Assembly (NCBI GenBank): GCA_036023115.1
Contig: JAYKKT010000079.1
Coordinates: 16,331,501-16,395,500 of the forward strand
Source of the DNA: Brasenia schreberi
Lineage: Eukaryota > Streptophyta > Magnoliopsida > Nymphaeales > Cabombaceae
Direction: 5' to 3'
Length of the DNA stretch: 64,000 nucleotides
The notes beneath the pieces were generated by a model, which saw only the letters and a program-made list of their open reading frames with translations, was not told where the DNA came from and searched no databases. Shown in pieces: positions 27,111 to 39,479 of this stretch (positions within the stretch are counted from its first letter, which is position 1; every line of letters starts with the position of its first letter). Both the position numbers and the translations under genes were made by a program.

Positions 27111-30100
27111 TGTAAACACCCCAAAATCCCACGAACTTCTCAAATAACCTGGTTTTGCAAAAGCTACCCCAAAGAGCTATTTTGAGTCTGAAAACCCAAG
27201 AGCCTTCCAGACAAACCCTGTACATATGTTTAAACTATATATATGTTTTAAAATATGTATAATATAGTTTTAAAACCTTTTAAAAAAATGTTTTGAAACC
27301 CCACAAAGCAACTGGGCTTGATGAAAGCAGGACCAGAGGAACAAAAGGGAGCCCGGAACTGGAGCACATGTCGAGCCCGGCACAGCAACTCTCGTGTTAG
27401 ATTCATCCCCAGGATCTCGAACGTCCAAGCCCCTGTTATCAACAAATCATTTGAAATCATCTCCGAAAGGTGAAAACAGAAGCGGACGACAATGTTGGCG
27501 AAGACCCAACGCAAGATGGAGTACTGATGCTGTCAGGCCCCGCACAAACCGTTCGTTTCGAACATACCCTGAAGGAGTCAGAATTCAGTTTTGGATTGGA
27601 TCTGGACCATATATATCCAGATCTCAATCCAAACGTATATGTGGATTTGGATTTGGATTTGGATCCAAAGATCCAATCCAATATCCACATCCATAGCCCA
27701 CATCACCTTCTCATAAATGGAGGTGGGGCCCACTTGAAATTCACGTGGAATCTTGGGCATGAGAGAGAATGGGGAGGATTACATGTGAGGGAAATGTATT
27801 AAGCTTGACTTGTGTGTCAAGTTTCGGGTTAATCATGTGGGTTAGCCTAATTAGTGTGGGTTTAAGCTTGTATGAACCTACACCTAACCTAGGGCTGCAC
27901 CAACATGATGCAACGAAGTCCATGGGCTATACAAAGGGATGCTCCTAACCCAATCCTAAGCCAAAACCCCTAATCCTAGCCATTTGCCCTAAACCTAACC
28001 TAATCCTAGCCTAATCACCTAACCCACTTCCCTAATCCCAACCTAATCACCTAACCCACTTCCCTAATCCTTCCCTAAACATAGCCTAATTCTCCTAATC
28101 CCGACCTAATTCTAGCCTAAACACCTAACCCACCTCACTAAACCTCACCCTAAGCCCAACCCACCTAGCTAAGCCCTAAACCACTAAACTACCCCACCTA
28201 AAACCCTAGCACACCATATCCCTAAAACCACCTAACCTAAATATCTGCCCCCCCTAAATATCTAGCCCACCTTATTCCTAAACCACCACCACCTATCCAC
28301 TAAACCATCCCCCCAAAACCAGCCCCAACCGACCCCAATAAATCCTATAAAACCCCGCCTAGTGGGTGGGTTTTTCAACTCCTTTTGGGCCAGTCGAGCC
28401 CTTCCTCTCCTCTCTCATCCCTTGCTCTCTTCTCTCACCTGCCCCACCTTGGAACTCCGGCCAGCTCCACTCCACGCCACCATCACCTCCCGGCCAGCTC
28501 CACTCCACACCACCCGACTGCACCCACCTTCCACCTGACTGCCTCTCTTGGACACCCGCCACTTCATCCTTCGGCCAGCCATCCTCCGGTTAGTACCCCA
28601 TCCTAACACCACCCTCTCTTCACTCCCCCTCCACTCTCAGCCACCACACGCCACCCTTCCTTAGCCGGCCACCACCTAACTACCCGCCACCATTCAGCCA
28701 CAACCGACTGCACCACCCGCCACCCTACACCTCCCTTAGACAGCCCCCCTAGCTTAGCTCCTTCAGCCCTACCTCCCCTTAGGACCTGCCCCACTCCTTA
28801 GTGACACACCCTAGCTCTCCTTCCTTTCCTAAGCACCCCCTAACTACCCCAACCAAGGTAGCAACACCCGCTGCACCCTTGTCACCCGGCTAGCGCCAAG
28901 GCGCCACATCCGCTGCATCCTTGTCACCCGGCCAACACCCCTTTGTCGCGCCCTTTCGAGGAGCTCCCTCTTGCAGCCCAAGGCGACACTCAAGCCCTAG
29001 CTCAAGCAAGTCATCCCCGGACCAGCTATCCGTAAGTGCCTAACTTGGTCCTTGTTTATAGACTTGCTTAAGCTTAATTAAATTTGATACGAGGTTGTAA
29101 TAACGGAGCATTGTCTCCCCCCGCTTGTAATAACGTGGCTTGGCACACCCACACACACGTGCACTTGAGCCTATCTCGCTCTTAGTTGTACACGATTTTG
29201 AACACACACATGGGCCTAATCAGCCCTTAAGATATAGACTTATTTATATAATTTAAGTTGCGTGGGGTTTTGCTTAAGTTGTGTGTGTTGTCTTTCAATT
29301 CTCGCACTCACACACATTGAGCTTTCGCTCTTATTTGTAAGACCCTAGTAAGGGCCGTGCTATTATTTCCCTTGGGTGTTTTTACTTTATGTCGTGTGTG
29401 TAGCATTTCAATTATACACTCACACACATTGAGCTTTCGCTCTTACTCCCAAGACCTTAGTCAAGGCCTATTGCAATTTATATTTGGGTTTAATTTCATG
29501 TCGTGTGCGTAGTACTTCAATTCTACACTCACACACATTGAGCTTTCGCTTTTACTCCCAAGACCTTAGTTAAGGCCATATTGCAATTTATATTTGGGTT
29601 TCATTTAAGTCGTGTGAGTTGTCTTTCAATATACACGCAACACGTTGGCGACCTTCGGGCCCATATATATTATAAGTATTTCCCTTTCGGCTATGTCTTT
29701 AAGATTTGGGTTTTAAGGTTCAGCAGTGTGCGTAGTCTTTACATATATACACGGCACACACTTGCACTATTGAGCCTTTCCGCTCTTAAGATATAGCCAT
29801 ATTTCTCTTTTGCAATCTCCCTTTTGCAATTTCCCTTTTGCAATTTACATTCAAGTCATTTCCCTTCCGCATTGTCTTTCAATTTCGGGTTTTCCCTTTG
29901 GAGTTGCGTGAATTTGCATTGCATATACGCCATACCACGAGTTAGGATGCATATTGCATCAAAGCAAACCCCATACTCCCGCTCAAAGTCGCCCCACTTA
30001 GGTCACGTGTTCATAACACACACCTAGTTGGCCCGAAAAGGGATAAAAAGGACATAGGCACGTGCAAATCCACGTGAAATAAAATCTAAAAATCATACAA

Positions 30101-30383
30101 AAACAACCCGAATCGAACACCTCAAACATTTTTTCGTAGGTTCTTATATTAAAACTCGATTTTCTAAGCGTACAGACTGACCCTTGCGCATCGGTGCAAG
30201 AAGGTTTGCGACGAAAAGAGCTTGCTTGCTCACAGTCGCCATGTTAGGAGTCAGATTTCAAAGTATTTCTTCGCTAGCTTAAGTAAGCTAGTTGGTACGC
30301 CCTTTTGCTTAAATAGGACTTAGACACACGAAAAGATTCGCTTCAGGCCTAAGAACCAGAAGCGGGAACTTTCTGCGTCTACA
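27111..30383. mobile_element. solo LTR, 3.27 kb, inserted in hAT-1
   Basis: Starts TGTAAACACC, ends GCGTCTACA, and is bounded by the 5-bp TSD GTAAT (27106-27110 and 30384-30388). Comparison with the uninterrupted hAT at 60423-63605 confirms both junctions. There is no second LTR and no gag-pol, so it is a solo LTR left by recombination. A TATA box (TATAAAAC, 28346) suggests + orientation, with U3 of about 1.25 kb and an R-U5 of about 2 kb. Such a long LTR, plus the CACAGTCGCCAT stretch near 30230, resembles the Tat/Ogre group of Ty3/gypsy elements. That assignment is tentative. Inside are a degenerate CCTAA-rich block (27950-28260), Pro/Ser-coding-like C-rich DNA (28370-28800) and a tandem repeat (29130-29640). 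Confidence 0.9.
29130..29640. repeat. tandem repeats of about 110 bp inside the solo LTR
   Basis: The core CACACACATTGAGCTTTCGC appears three times, at about 29310, 29420 and 29528. Each is followed by an AAGACCYTAGT(A/C)AAGGCC palindromic stretch, then by a GTCGTGTG motif. Degenerate copies flank these three. Confidence 0.85.
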
Positions 30384-30388
30384 GTAAT

Positions 30389-32875
30389 CAGGATCATCAA
30401 CTAAATAATCTTCATCTTCTCCTTGTTGCAGATCCTCATCATCATCATCAGCCACGCCCACACCTTCTTCTTCAAAATCAAATTCTTCATCTCCATAATG
30501 TTGTTGCGCTCCTTCCAAATTAATCCAAGCAACGTCTTCTTCTGTTAGGAGGGCATTTTCTTCAGTGTCTTCCATAACCCAATCTTCTAATATATCAAAA
30601 TTATCCAAACTTATTGGATCAAACTGACTTTCTTCTCTATTTACTTTTTTTAATTACCAATGACACAAACAAAGATAAACAATTAGTAAGTAATATTAAC
30701 AATTGAAAACTGAAGTTAAATAATATTGAATTGAAAATTTTAAAGTAATACAACATTACCTTTCACGAAGGTGCATGTTACAACGAATATAAACCAAATC
30801 ATTAAGCCTTTTGTGTTTTAACCTGTTGCGTTTTTTTGTATGGATGTGTTCAAAAACACTCTAATTTCTTTCACAACCTGTTGCACTATAGGTTTGGCTT
30901 AAGACTCTGACTGCAAAATCTCTAAGGTTTGGACAATCACTTCCAAACCTATTCCACCAAACATCTGTAAAAAAAATACAAACATTAGAGACATAATAAT
31001 CCACAGTAATGTAAGATGCAACTTAAATATGAAAATAAATAATGTACCTGGACGCATCGTAGAGCGGTTGCGAATTGCAACAGGCAAATCCATCAAGTGA
31101 AGAACATTATCATATATCTCCATCTCTCGATGTATCGCATCTGCTATGCTCTCATCAGGGACTAATCTGTCGATACAATCAATGATTCCTTGATTAACCT
31201 CACCGTCCCTTTTGAAGGTTCCTGAGTACCTGAATGATGGGTTTAGATAATATGTTGCTGCATGAATAGGCTGATGCAATTGTTTATTCCATCTACTATC
31301 AATTATTTTCCACACGGGCACATAATCTCTCTTTTTTCCATTAAAATTATTTATGATGGCTTCTTTTGCCCTGTCCATGGCTTCATAAAGGTAGCCTATA
31401 GATGGTTTCTCCTCGCTATCAGCCAATCTCAAAACTTTCACTAAAGGACAAGTAATTTTCAATAATCTGACACATGCATTCCAAAATGAACTTCTAAAAA
31501 CTGTTTCTGTAATCTCATTCAACTTTCTATTTCTTCTGTTTTGAGGCAACTCTGCAAATTGTTGCCACTCATGTGAGCAGAACATTCTCTTCAAAGCTTG
31601 CTTCTGTCTCACAATACTTTGTACAGATAAGAAGTTTGTTGCGAACCGAGTTACAACTGTCCGAAGAAGCTCTGCACCTTCTGTATATCTCCTAATCATA
31701 CACAAAATAAATGCATGGTTGTAAATGAATTTTGTAATATCTTAGCAACACTCAGTTGCTGCCTTTATTTCATCAATGTCACCAATGTCCTCGAGGATGA
31801 GATCTAAACAATGGGCTGCACATGGTGTCCAGTAGAAAGTCCCATAAATATCAGCTAACTCCTTCCCAGTTGCTTTGTAGTTAGCTCCATTATCTATAAT
31901 CAATTGGACCACATTCTGTAGCCCAACCTCCTGTATAATCTTATCAAATTCTTCTCGTAGGATCTCTGCAGTGTGCCTCTCCTCTGACATGTCTAGAGAT
32001 CTCAAAAACATGAGTCTTTTAGGACAATATACAAGAAAGTTTAGCAATGTCCTTCCTCGCCTATCGGTTCATCCATCTGCCATAATAGTGCATCCTGTTT
32101 CCTTCCACGACTGTCTCAAAGTCGAATAGTATTGTTGCACTTCAATTACGGTCTGATCTAATATCTTCCCTCTCAACTTCTGATAAGAGGACATCTTATA
32201 TCCTGGACCAATGTTTGCAATTGCATCTGCCATTGCTTGAAAATAAAAACTGTTTGCTGCATTAAATGGAATGCATGCATCATAAAACCATCTTCTCACT
32301 GCAAGGTCTGCCTGATCATGCAGTTGTTATGAAGCCATAACAGCACGAATTCCTGGTTGAGCACCAGGTGTAGTGGAAAGAGGAAAGAACGAATGTATGC
32401 TAGAAGAAGAAGCTCTTCCTCTACTCCTTCCTGAACTTCCTCTTCTGCCACCTCCAAAGTCTTCAGCTGCAACCCTCTTTCCTCTAGTAGGTGCTCGTGA
32501 ACTGCTACTACCAATCTCTGTTCGAGCATCTGAAGGCAAACTATCAGTGAATCCAAATCCAGTGACAGTAGCATCATCAGCTTCTTCATACATCTGAAAA
32601 TCATCCTTTTGTTGTCTCCGTTCTTGTATGTTCTCAATCATCTGCAGGCATTGCCATTTAATACATTCTGGCAAACTTCTAACTCTGCCTGTGCATGGAG
32701 CAACTTCTTTCCTGGTTCCTGCTAGGTGGTGTTTCAACCTTGAAATTCCACTACTAACCACATTTTCACAAAATAAGCATATGATTTTTAACCTTGAACC
32801 CTCAACTGGTATACCCCACTGCCATGCCGGATCATCAGACTTTGAATGAGAGTCTCTACCACCCCTTCCTGCCAT
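30389..32875 (-). pseudogene. hAT transposase (hAT-1), disabled by stops and LTR insertion
   Basis: One reading frame runs from the ATG at 32875 (MAGRGGRDSHSK). The BED zinc finger comes first (CLFCENVVSSGISRLKHH), then a Ser/Arg-rich linker, DUF659 (AMADAIANIGPGYKMSSYQK to TIMADG) and the second catalytic Asp (LIIDNGANY). The AAHCLDLILEDIG block and the RNase-H-like core follow, to about 31035. An intron, the CERNWS dimerisation region (about 30830) and an acidic C-terminus (30400-30650) complete it. In-frame stops: TAA after VMAS (about 32327), TGA replacing Trp in DGWTD (about 32070), and TAA after ATECC (about 31743), where the sister copy has CAA. The solo LTR cuts the last codons, DPDY. 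It would bind transposon ends and catalyse cut-and-paste in the nucleus, but it cannot be functional as read. Confidence 0.93.
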
Positions 32876-34929
32876 CTCAATGGAGTACTTTAATTCAAAT
32901 AAAAACCTGAAAATAAAAGCACTTCGTAAATCCCCCAATCTTCAAATAACACTCAAATCGAGTGTCTCCCACTTCATGAATGCAATAAAAATCGTATACA
33001 CACACTTAATAACTTCATATTTTGTCATTCAAAACAAAAAAATCGAAATAACACAAAAAACAACAAATATAAAGGGAAAAAATGAAAAAAACATTAAAAA
33101 TATACCAAAATCCGAGTTTAGAAGCTTGCACGGGCACCGTAGGGCACGATTTTGGAGCTTTGAACACTAAGGAGGCGAAAATCGGCTCATAGGGAGCTTG
33201 AGAAATCCAAGAAGAGAGAGGAAACCTGCGAAAAATTGCGGGTTTTAGTCGGCTCGGGACCCTTTATAAGGGTCCCAGGGCGTATTGCACGATACGGTAC
33301 GATACTCTGGGTTTCACGATACGGCCCCCTCGTATCGTATCGTGGTGGCTCACGATACGATACATATCGCACCGTATCGTACGATACGGTGCGATATGTA
33401 TGATACTGTGCGATACAGATAATACTGATCCTACCATCAAAAGGAATAATATCACCAAATTCAATAACATCACCCTCTTCCTCAAACATCTCTAAATCAT
33501 CTTTCTGTTGTCTCCTCTCAAGTATGCTCTCAATCGTCTCTATACATTGCCATTTATTGGCTTCTGGCAATTTCCTAACTATGCCCGTGCAAAGAACAAC
33601 TTCTTTCCTAGTTGTTTCTAGGTGATGTTTCAGTCATGAAATTTCACCGCTAAGCACCTTCTCATAAAACAACATTTTATCTTTAATCTGTTTTCCTCAA
33701 GTGGTGCTAGATCATTGGACCGAAATTGGGAGTCTCTAACACCCCTTCCTGCCATCTCAATTGAACACTTAAATCTAATAAAAAACCTGAAAATAAAATC
33801 ACTTCATAAATCCCCCAATCTTCACTTAACACTAAAATAAAGTGTCTCCCACATCACGAATACAATAAAAATCATGTCCATATACTTCATAACTTCATAT
33901 ATTATCATTAAAAAAAACACAAATAACACAAAACAACAACAAATACAAAAAAAATTCTGAAAACCTCAAAAAGTATACCACAACACCATAGAGCACCTTG
34001 GGAGCCTTAAACACTTTGGGAGCTTTCAACACACTTCAGAAGCCCACATAAATGTGGGTTTCTATTCGGACCACAAGGTCCTTGGCCGTATCATACGACA
34101 CAGGCTATATTGTGCGATACGGGTTGTATCGTGCGATATGGACTGTATCACACGATACAACCCGATAAGTCACGGGATGCGATACACAGTGGTGTATCGT
34201 ACTATGAAGCTCCACAATACGTATCATATGATACAATGATACAGTGCGATACAGATAACATTAATGGTAGGACTGTCAAGAAAGATTTTTTATTGTTAAT
34301 TTTGTATATTTGCATATCCAGATTATAGATAAGATATGGGACTTCTTAGTATCATAAGAAAGATAAAGAGGAAGGAAAAAGAAATGCATGTCCTCATTGT
34401 GTAAGAATGTTGATTTCGTTGATTATTCCCCTTGAAGGATGCACTTCATTCTACATCCTACAAATAATTTTTCTGATTCTAAATCACTTCAAATTTGGGG
34501 CATGTTTTAACAGGGGTCTTGATAATTCTGGTAAGACAACAATTGTTCTTCGAGTAAATGGTGAGGACACAAGTGTCATCGGTCCAACTTTGGGTTTCAA
34601 CATTAAAACCATAAAATACCAAAGGTACTCGCTATGTTTGAATATTTTTCCTTCTATGTGGCTGAAAATACTAAAGATGCATTGCCCTTAGAGGGTTTAT
34701 CATCTCCATGTATCTGATGCACCATGCTTGTCTGTTACATTCTTATTGCCAAGCTCTGCTATTTGAATGTAAAATGTTGCTTCTTTTTATTGTAGATTAT
34801 ATGAAATCCTTAGTATGGCACATATGGAAACTTGGTTTGACACAAAAGCATCCAGAATATCATTTTAAATTGTCATGTACCTTATGCACTCTTTGATTCT
34901 ATAATTATTAAGAGCAAAACCTGCTACTA

Positions 34930-37900
34930 GTTGATAACAGTTGAATCTCCTGCTTGAACGGTATTTTTCAACTTAGTTTCAGTACCTTTTTCCATTTCTT
35001 TACACCATTCAAAGAGGGAACAGGCTTGAAGGAGACAAAGAGTTTGGATTCCTCTACCTCTTTTAATACTTTCCAAATTTAGTTTTTCATACCTTCTTAC
35101 AGGTTCTTCTTTTGATCTTCTTTCTATATGTCCAAACCATCTTAAATGATATTCTCTCATTTTATCCTCTATTGGTGCCACTCCTAATTTGTTTCTAATA
35201 ACCTCATTATGTATACAGTCTTTTCTTGTATGACCACTCATCCATCTCAACATCTTCATTTCTGTCACATACATCTTTTGTACATGTTGATGATTAACTG
35301 CTCAACATTCAAAACCATAAAACATGACAGGCCTAATTGTTGCTCTATAATATTTACCTTTTAACTTTAATGGTATCTTCTTATCACAAAGAATACCTGA
35401 TGCTCCTCTCCATTTTAACCAACCAGCATTAATTCTATGCGTAACATCTCCATAAATTCTTCCATCACTCTGAAAAATTGACCTAGGTATTTAAAACTTT
35501 CCTTTTGGGGGATGCAATATGTGCCAATTTTAATTTCTATGTCCTCTGAGGCAACCAAATGATCATCCTTACATTCCATATATTCTGTCTTTGTTCTACT
35601 AAGTTGGAGGCCTTTGCTTTCTAATGTTTCTCTCCATAGTTCCAATTTTCTATTAACCTTTTCCTTAAACTCCTCCACTAATACAATGTTATCTGCAAAT
35701 AACATACACCAAGGTACTTCATCTTGAATATGTTTTGTTAACTCATCAATCACCATTATAAATAAATATGGACTTAAAGTTGATCCTTGATGTAACCCAA
35801 TATTAACTTCAAAGAAGTTTGTCATTCCTTCATGAGTCCTCATACATGTTTTTGCACCATCATACATGTCTCTAATAAGGTTAATGTATGTCAATGGGAT
35901 ACCCTTTTTACCAAAGTTCTCCAAAGAACCTCCCTCGGTACTCTATCGTAAGCTTTTTCTAGATCAATAAATATCATGTGGTCTTTTTTTTTTGCTCTAA
36001 AATGTTTCATAAGACGTCTCAAAAGGTGAATCGCTTCAACTGTAGATCTACCTGGCATGAATCCAAATTGGTTCTGTTGTACTTGATACTTGTCTTAATC
36101 TATGTTCGATAATTCTCTCACAATTTCATAGTATGACTCATTAACTTGATACCTCGATAATTCACACAATTCTTAATGTCTCCCTTGTTCTTATATATGG
36201 GTATAAGTGTACTTGCTCTCCATTCTTCGGGCATCTTTTGGTTTTTCTATATTTTATTAAATAGTCTTGTGAGCCAAGTGATTTTTTTTTCTTTTAGTAT
36301 TTTCCAAACTTTTATAGGAATATTATCTAGTCGTACCGATTTACCACCCTTCATATATTTAAGAGCCTCTTTGACTTCATTCTTTTGAATACGTCGATAG
36401 AAATTGTGGTTTATATACTTTTCTGATTTGGCTAACTCTCTTAAGCTAATACTAACATATTTATTTTCATTAAAAAGCTTATAAAAATAGTTTTTCCATC
36501 TATTTCTTATATCATCATTTGCCACTAGAATTTTTTCGTCCTCGTCCTTGATGTATCTAACATAATTAAGATCTTTAGTTTTCTTATCTCTAGCCCTAGC
36601 TATCCTAAAAATATCTCTTTCACCCTCTTTTGAGTTGAGTTTTTTTATATAAATCCTCTCAAATTTTAGCTTTTGCTTTACTCACGGCCTTTTTCGCTTT
36701 CTTCTTTGCTTTCGTATAAGCCTGTAAAGTTTTACTAGTTTTCTTAGCATAATGTAATTTCTAACATGCCCTCTTTGCCTTGATTTTATTTTGCACTACT
36801 TCACTCTACCACCGAGCTTTTTTCTGTGCTAGTACACCTCTCTTAGATACACCTAACAAATCTTTTGCCACTTTCCTAATATGTATACCCATATTGTTCC
36901 ACATATCACAAGGTGTACCAACATAATTCCAAACATCTCCTTAAAGGACTTCCTATTTAAATATATCTTCTTTCCCGCTTTTGAGGTTTCACCATTTAGT
37001 CCGAATAGCTCGATGCACTCTTTTCTTCTTTGTCCATTTTTTTATTTATAAATCCATAACTAAAAGTCGATATTGGGTGGTTAAGTTTTTTCCTGGAATT
37101 ACCTCGCAATCTTTACAACACGCTCTATCTTTTTTTCTACAAATAAAGTAATCAATTTGTGTTTGTGATAAGCCACTCTTATAAGTAATTAAATGTTCAT
37201 CTCGCTTTTTGAAGATTGTATTGACTATAAAGAGATCAAATGCCATAGCAAAATTTAAAATCTCCCTACCTTCCTCATTTATATCCTCAAAACCAAAGTT
37301 TCCATAAATCCCTTGATATCCTAATTCCTCTTTACCGACATGTCCATTTAAGTCTCTTCCTAAACAAATCATCTCTCTTTGTGGAATCTTTTGAATCACC
37401 TTATCTAACTCTTCCCAAAAAGTTGTCTTTATACTATCTTCTAGTCCTACATGGGGTGCGTAGGCACAAACTATATTCAAAACCTCTGCTCCTAACACTA
37501 ATTTCAATGTCATGATTCGGTCACCATATCATTGTATATCTACTAAACTATCTTTTAAATCTTTATTTATAATAATACCAACTCCGTTTGGAGCCTTTTC
37601 TTTACCTGAGTACCATAATTTAAAACTTGTATCCTCTGTCTCCTTTGCTTTTTCTCCAACCCATTTTGTCTCTTGTAAACATAGAATATGAATCTTTCTC
37701 CGAATCATAGTATCTACCACCTCCATTAGCTTACCGGATAATGTTATGATATTCTAAGAACCAATACGAATGTTATTCTTTAGGACTAGCTTCCTTACCC
37801 CCCGCATCCGTTCATATTCAAAATGCGGAGACCCTCTTTGTAAATTATTCACTACACTCGGACGGTAATGTAGCGGGACTAACTTCTTTACACACACTCG

Positions 37901-38160
37901 TTAATGACGTAGAAACCCTCTCTGTAATTTCACTACATCCGGGCGAAAATGTAGTGACCCTTGCTTACTTTTCACTGCATTTGAGCTCTGCAACGCGTTG
38001 TTAGGCGGGGACACCCCAAAGCAATGCTCATAATTTTTGTAATCCATGTTATAAAATCCGACAAAGTTTTGCGCGGGCTGTCGGAAGCCTAACACAACCC
38101 TCCTCCTTTATCCGGGCTTGGGACTGGCAATGCAAGGGTGATCCCTTACATGGGCGGAGT
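34930..38160 (-). mobile_element. RTE-clade LINE, nearly full length, decayed (copy B)
   Basis: Minus strand. The 5' end near 38150 begins ATGTAAGGGATCACCCTTGC. An N-terminal frame reads SLHFRPDVVKLQRGFLRH (about 37900), then NNIRIGS with a stop where the family has Trp (GSWNI). The endonuclease spans 37726-37046: LCLQETKWVGEKAKE, CLGRDLNGHVGKEELGYQG and LSQTQIDYFICRKKDR. RT follows at about 36520-35415, with GLHQGSTLSPYLFIMVIDEL and MLFADNIVL (FADN where FADD is expected), then the MLRWMSGHTRKDC region at about 35240. After about 35060 the sequence leaves the family consensus and the TTG tail is absent, so the 3' end is lost or replaced. It lies within the gap of the ARL2-like gene. Confidence 0.92.
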
Positions 38161-38303
38161 TATTTGGTTACTTTAAATGATATATAAATTAAGATTGACA
38201 TGCATTGTATCCTTCCTAAGGAAAGTTTTAAATATCTAAGATCATTTTTCGTAGCAATAGAAAAATTGATGGAGATATTATCGATAAAATTAATGCATGT
38301 TGG

Positions 38304-38386
<83 letters not shown>

Positions 38387-38885
38387 GGTATTCTATGTGA
38401 CAAGAGGATATCATTAAAATTAAAAGGTAAATATTATAGAGCAACAATTAGACCCACTATGTTCTATGATTTTGAGTAATTGACAGTTAATTAATCATCA
38501 ACATATACAAAAGATATCCGTGGTAGAAATGAGATGCGTAGATGGATGAGTGGTCACAGAAGAAAAGACTGTATACGTAATAAGGTTATTAGAAATAAAT
38601 TGGAAGTGACATCAATAGATGACAAAATGAAGAAAAATAGTTTAAGATGGTTTAGACACATAGAAAGACAACAAATGAGCTAGTAAAAAGGTATGAGAAA
38701 CTAGATTATAAAAATATTAAAAGATAAAAAGAAGACCACAAAAGTGTTGAAGAAAACAATAAAGAATGATCCAACTTATGTTGAGTTAATTGTTAGCGTG
38801 ACACATAATCGAGCTCTATGGAAACAAAGAATTCATGTTCTGACCGCATCTAGTATGGGAAAAGGCTTGGTTGTTGTTGTAGTTT
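38161..38885 (+). mobile_element. RTE LINE 3' fragment, opposite orientation (copy E)
   Basis: Plus strand. It starts in the RT C-terminal region (VTLNDI-like, then the PKESFKYL-equivalent) and runs through RNEMRRWMSGH near 38530. It ends in the family tail TCTAGTATGGGAAAAGGCTT followed by GGTTGTTGTTG near 38880. It abuts copy B head-to-head at about 38160. An AT microsatellite has grown inside it. Confidence 0.85.
38307..38384. repeat. (AT)n microsatellite, about 39 units
   Basis: Perfect AT dinucleotide run of about 78 bp inside LINE copy E. It separates the TTAATGCATGTTGGTTA and CTGGTATTCTATGTGACAAG parts of the element. Confidence 0.97.
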
Positions 38886-39479
38886 ATGAAAAGCTCATGT
38901 TGTTTCATAGAGCCTCACAAATCTTTTCCTGTTTTCCACAATGCTAATCGATGCAACCCTGATGTCAACCAGTGACATGATACGAACTGTGAAACTTCTT
39001 TTAATTGCATATAAACCATGTATTTCTTTCTCTGCCGGCAAACAACCAATTACACAAATACTTGGGCTAATCATCTGATACTCTTATTTTCTAAGCCATC
39101 TTGCTTCATAAGGAATTCATACCGGATTGTTTTATAGAGCCTGAAAAATCTTTTCGTTTCTCGGACTAACACCAGTGGACGTATGATGTCAATTTCAGTG
39201 ACAAGTGTTCAGAAGTTTGATTTGTTTTTTGAATGCGTATAGCCATAAGTCCTAAAATCTACTTAAAAACAACCCTCCTACTTTCTCATCTGGGCCTAGG
39301 TGACCCGCACTGGTGACCTTTTATTGGCAAAGGCAGAATACATATGTAGAAGGCTTGATTTTGGTTATATAATTTTTTGTTTCTTGTTTCTGCTCACAAA
39401 CTGGAAAGCTACTCTTGCAAATACTTGGTCAATCTTCTACTAGTGTATATTATTTTCTAAATCATCCTCTCCACAACAG
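38886..39479 (+). other. intronic sequence of the ARL2-like locus, no exon found
   Basis: Read in all three forward frames for the missing WDVGGQKT segment; not found. There is some internal repetition: a TTTYATAGAGCCT(C/G)A(C/A)AAATCTTTTC motif recurs at about 38907 and 39130. Confidence 0.5.

Larger units (their letters stand above)
26807..33427 (-). mobile_element. inner hAT transposon (hAT-1), inserted in hAT-0
   Basis: A perfect 8-bp TSD, ATCCTACC, lies at 26799-26806 and 33428-33435. The left end is CAGTGTTGTCTGATGCGTAT; the right end is GTGCGATACAGATAATACTG, its imperfect inverted partner. Both ends hold clusters of CGTATCGTATCG-type words, probably transposase-binding repeats. It contains a BED-finger/DUF659/hAT-dimerisation transposase on the minus strand and, near the left end, a solo LTR. 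Without the LTR it is about 3.34 kb. It is very similar along its length to the copy at 60423-63605, so the family moved recently. Confidence 0.96.
24519..34263 (-). mobile_element. outer, old hAT transposon (hAT-0), split by hAT-1
   Basis: The 8-bp TSD ATGGTAGG flanks it exactly (24511-24518 and 34264-34271). The left end starts CAGTCTTGTTTGATGCATAT and the right end reads GTGCGATACAGATAACATTA, a decayed form of the family's inverted ends. The minus-strand transposase is badly broken. The acidic C-terminal part lies at about 24780-24990 and the core at 25000-26790. The N-terminal part resumes at 33436-33780 (NKWQCIETIESILERRQQKD and an MAGRG-type start). Without its insert it is about 3.1 kb. 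It lies 72 bp upstream of the ATG of the ARL2-like gene. Confidence 0.93.

Noticed and set aside
27394..27802. Several overlapping open frames on both strands
   Set aside because: They lie inside the solo LTR in low-complexity GGATTT/AATCC repeats, and none matches a protein family.
27950..28260. Interstitial telomere array
   Set aside because: The repeat unit is irregular (CCTAA with variable spacers), not tandem CCCTAAA, and it lies within the LTR.
28359..28800. Pro/Ser/His-rich and Gly/Trp-rich frames
   Set aside because: C-rich composition in the R-U5 part of the LTR yields open frames on both strands; no domain is present.
29130..29640. CRISPR-like direct repeats
   Set aside because: The repeats are about 110 bp head-to-tail with no unique spacers, in a plant LTR.
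30309..30608. A 99-residue acidic protein as a separate gene
   Set aside because: It is the C-terminal exon of the hAT transposase running into the inserted LTR.
32060..32085. TGA in DGWTD read as selenocysteine
   Set aside because: Land plants lack the selenocysteine machinery. A mutated Trp codon is the simple reading.
34336..34691. Complete ARL2 gene with a short second exon
   Set aside because: The switch II segment cannot be found, and the read-through frame after 34624 soon loses similarity.
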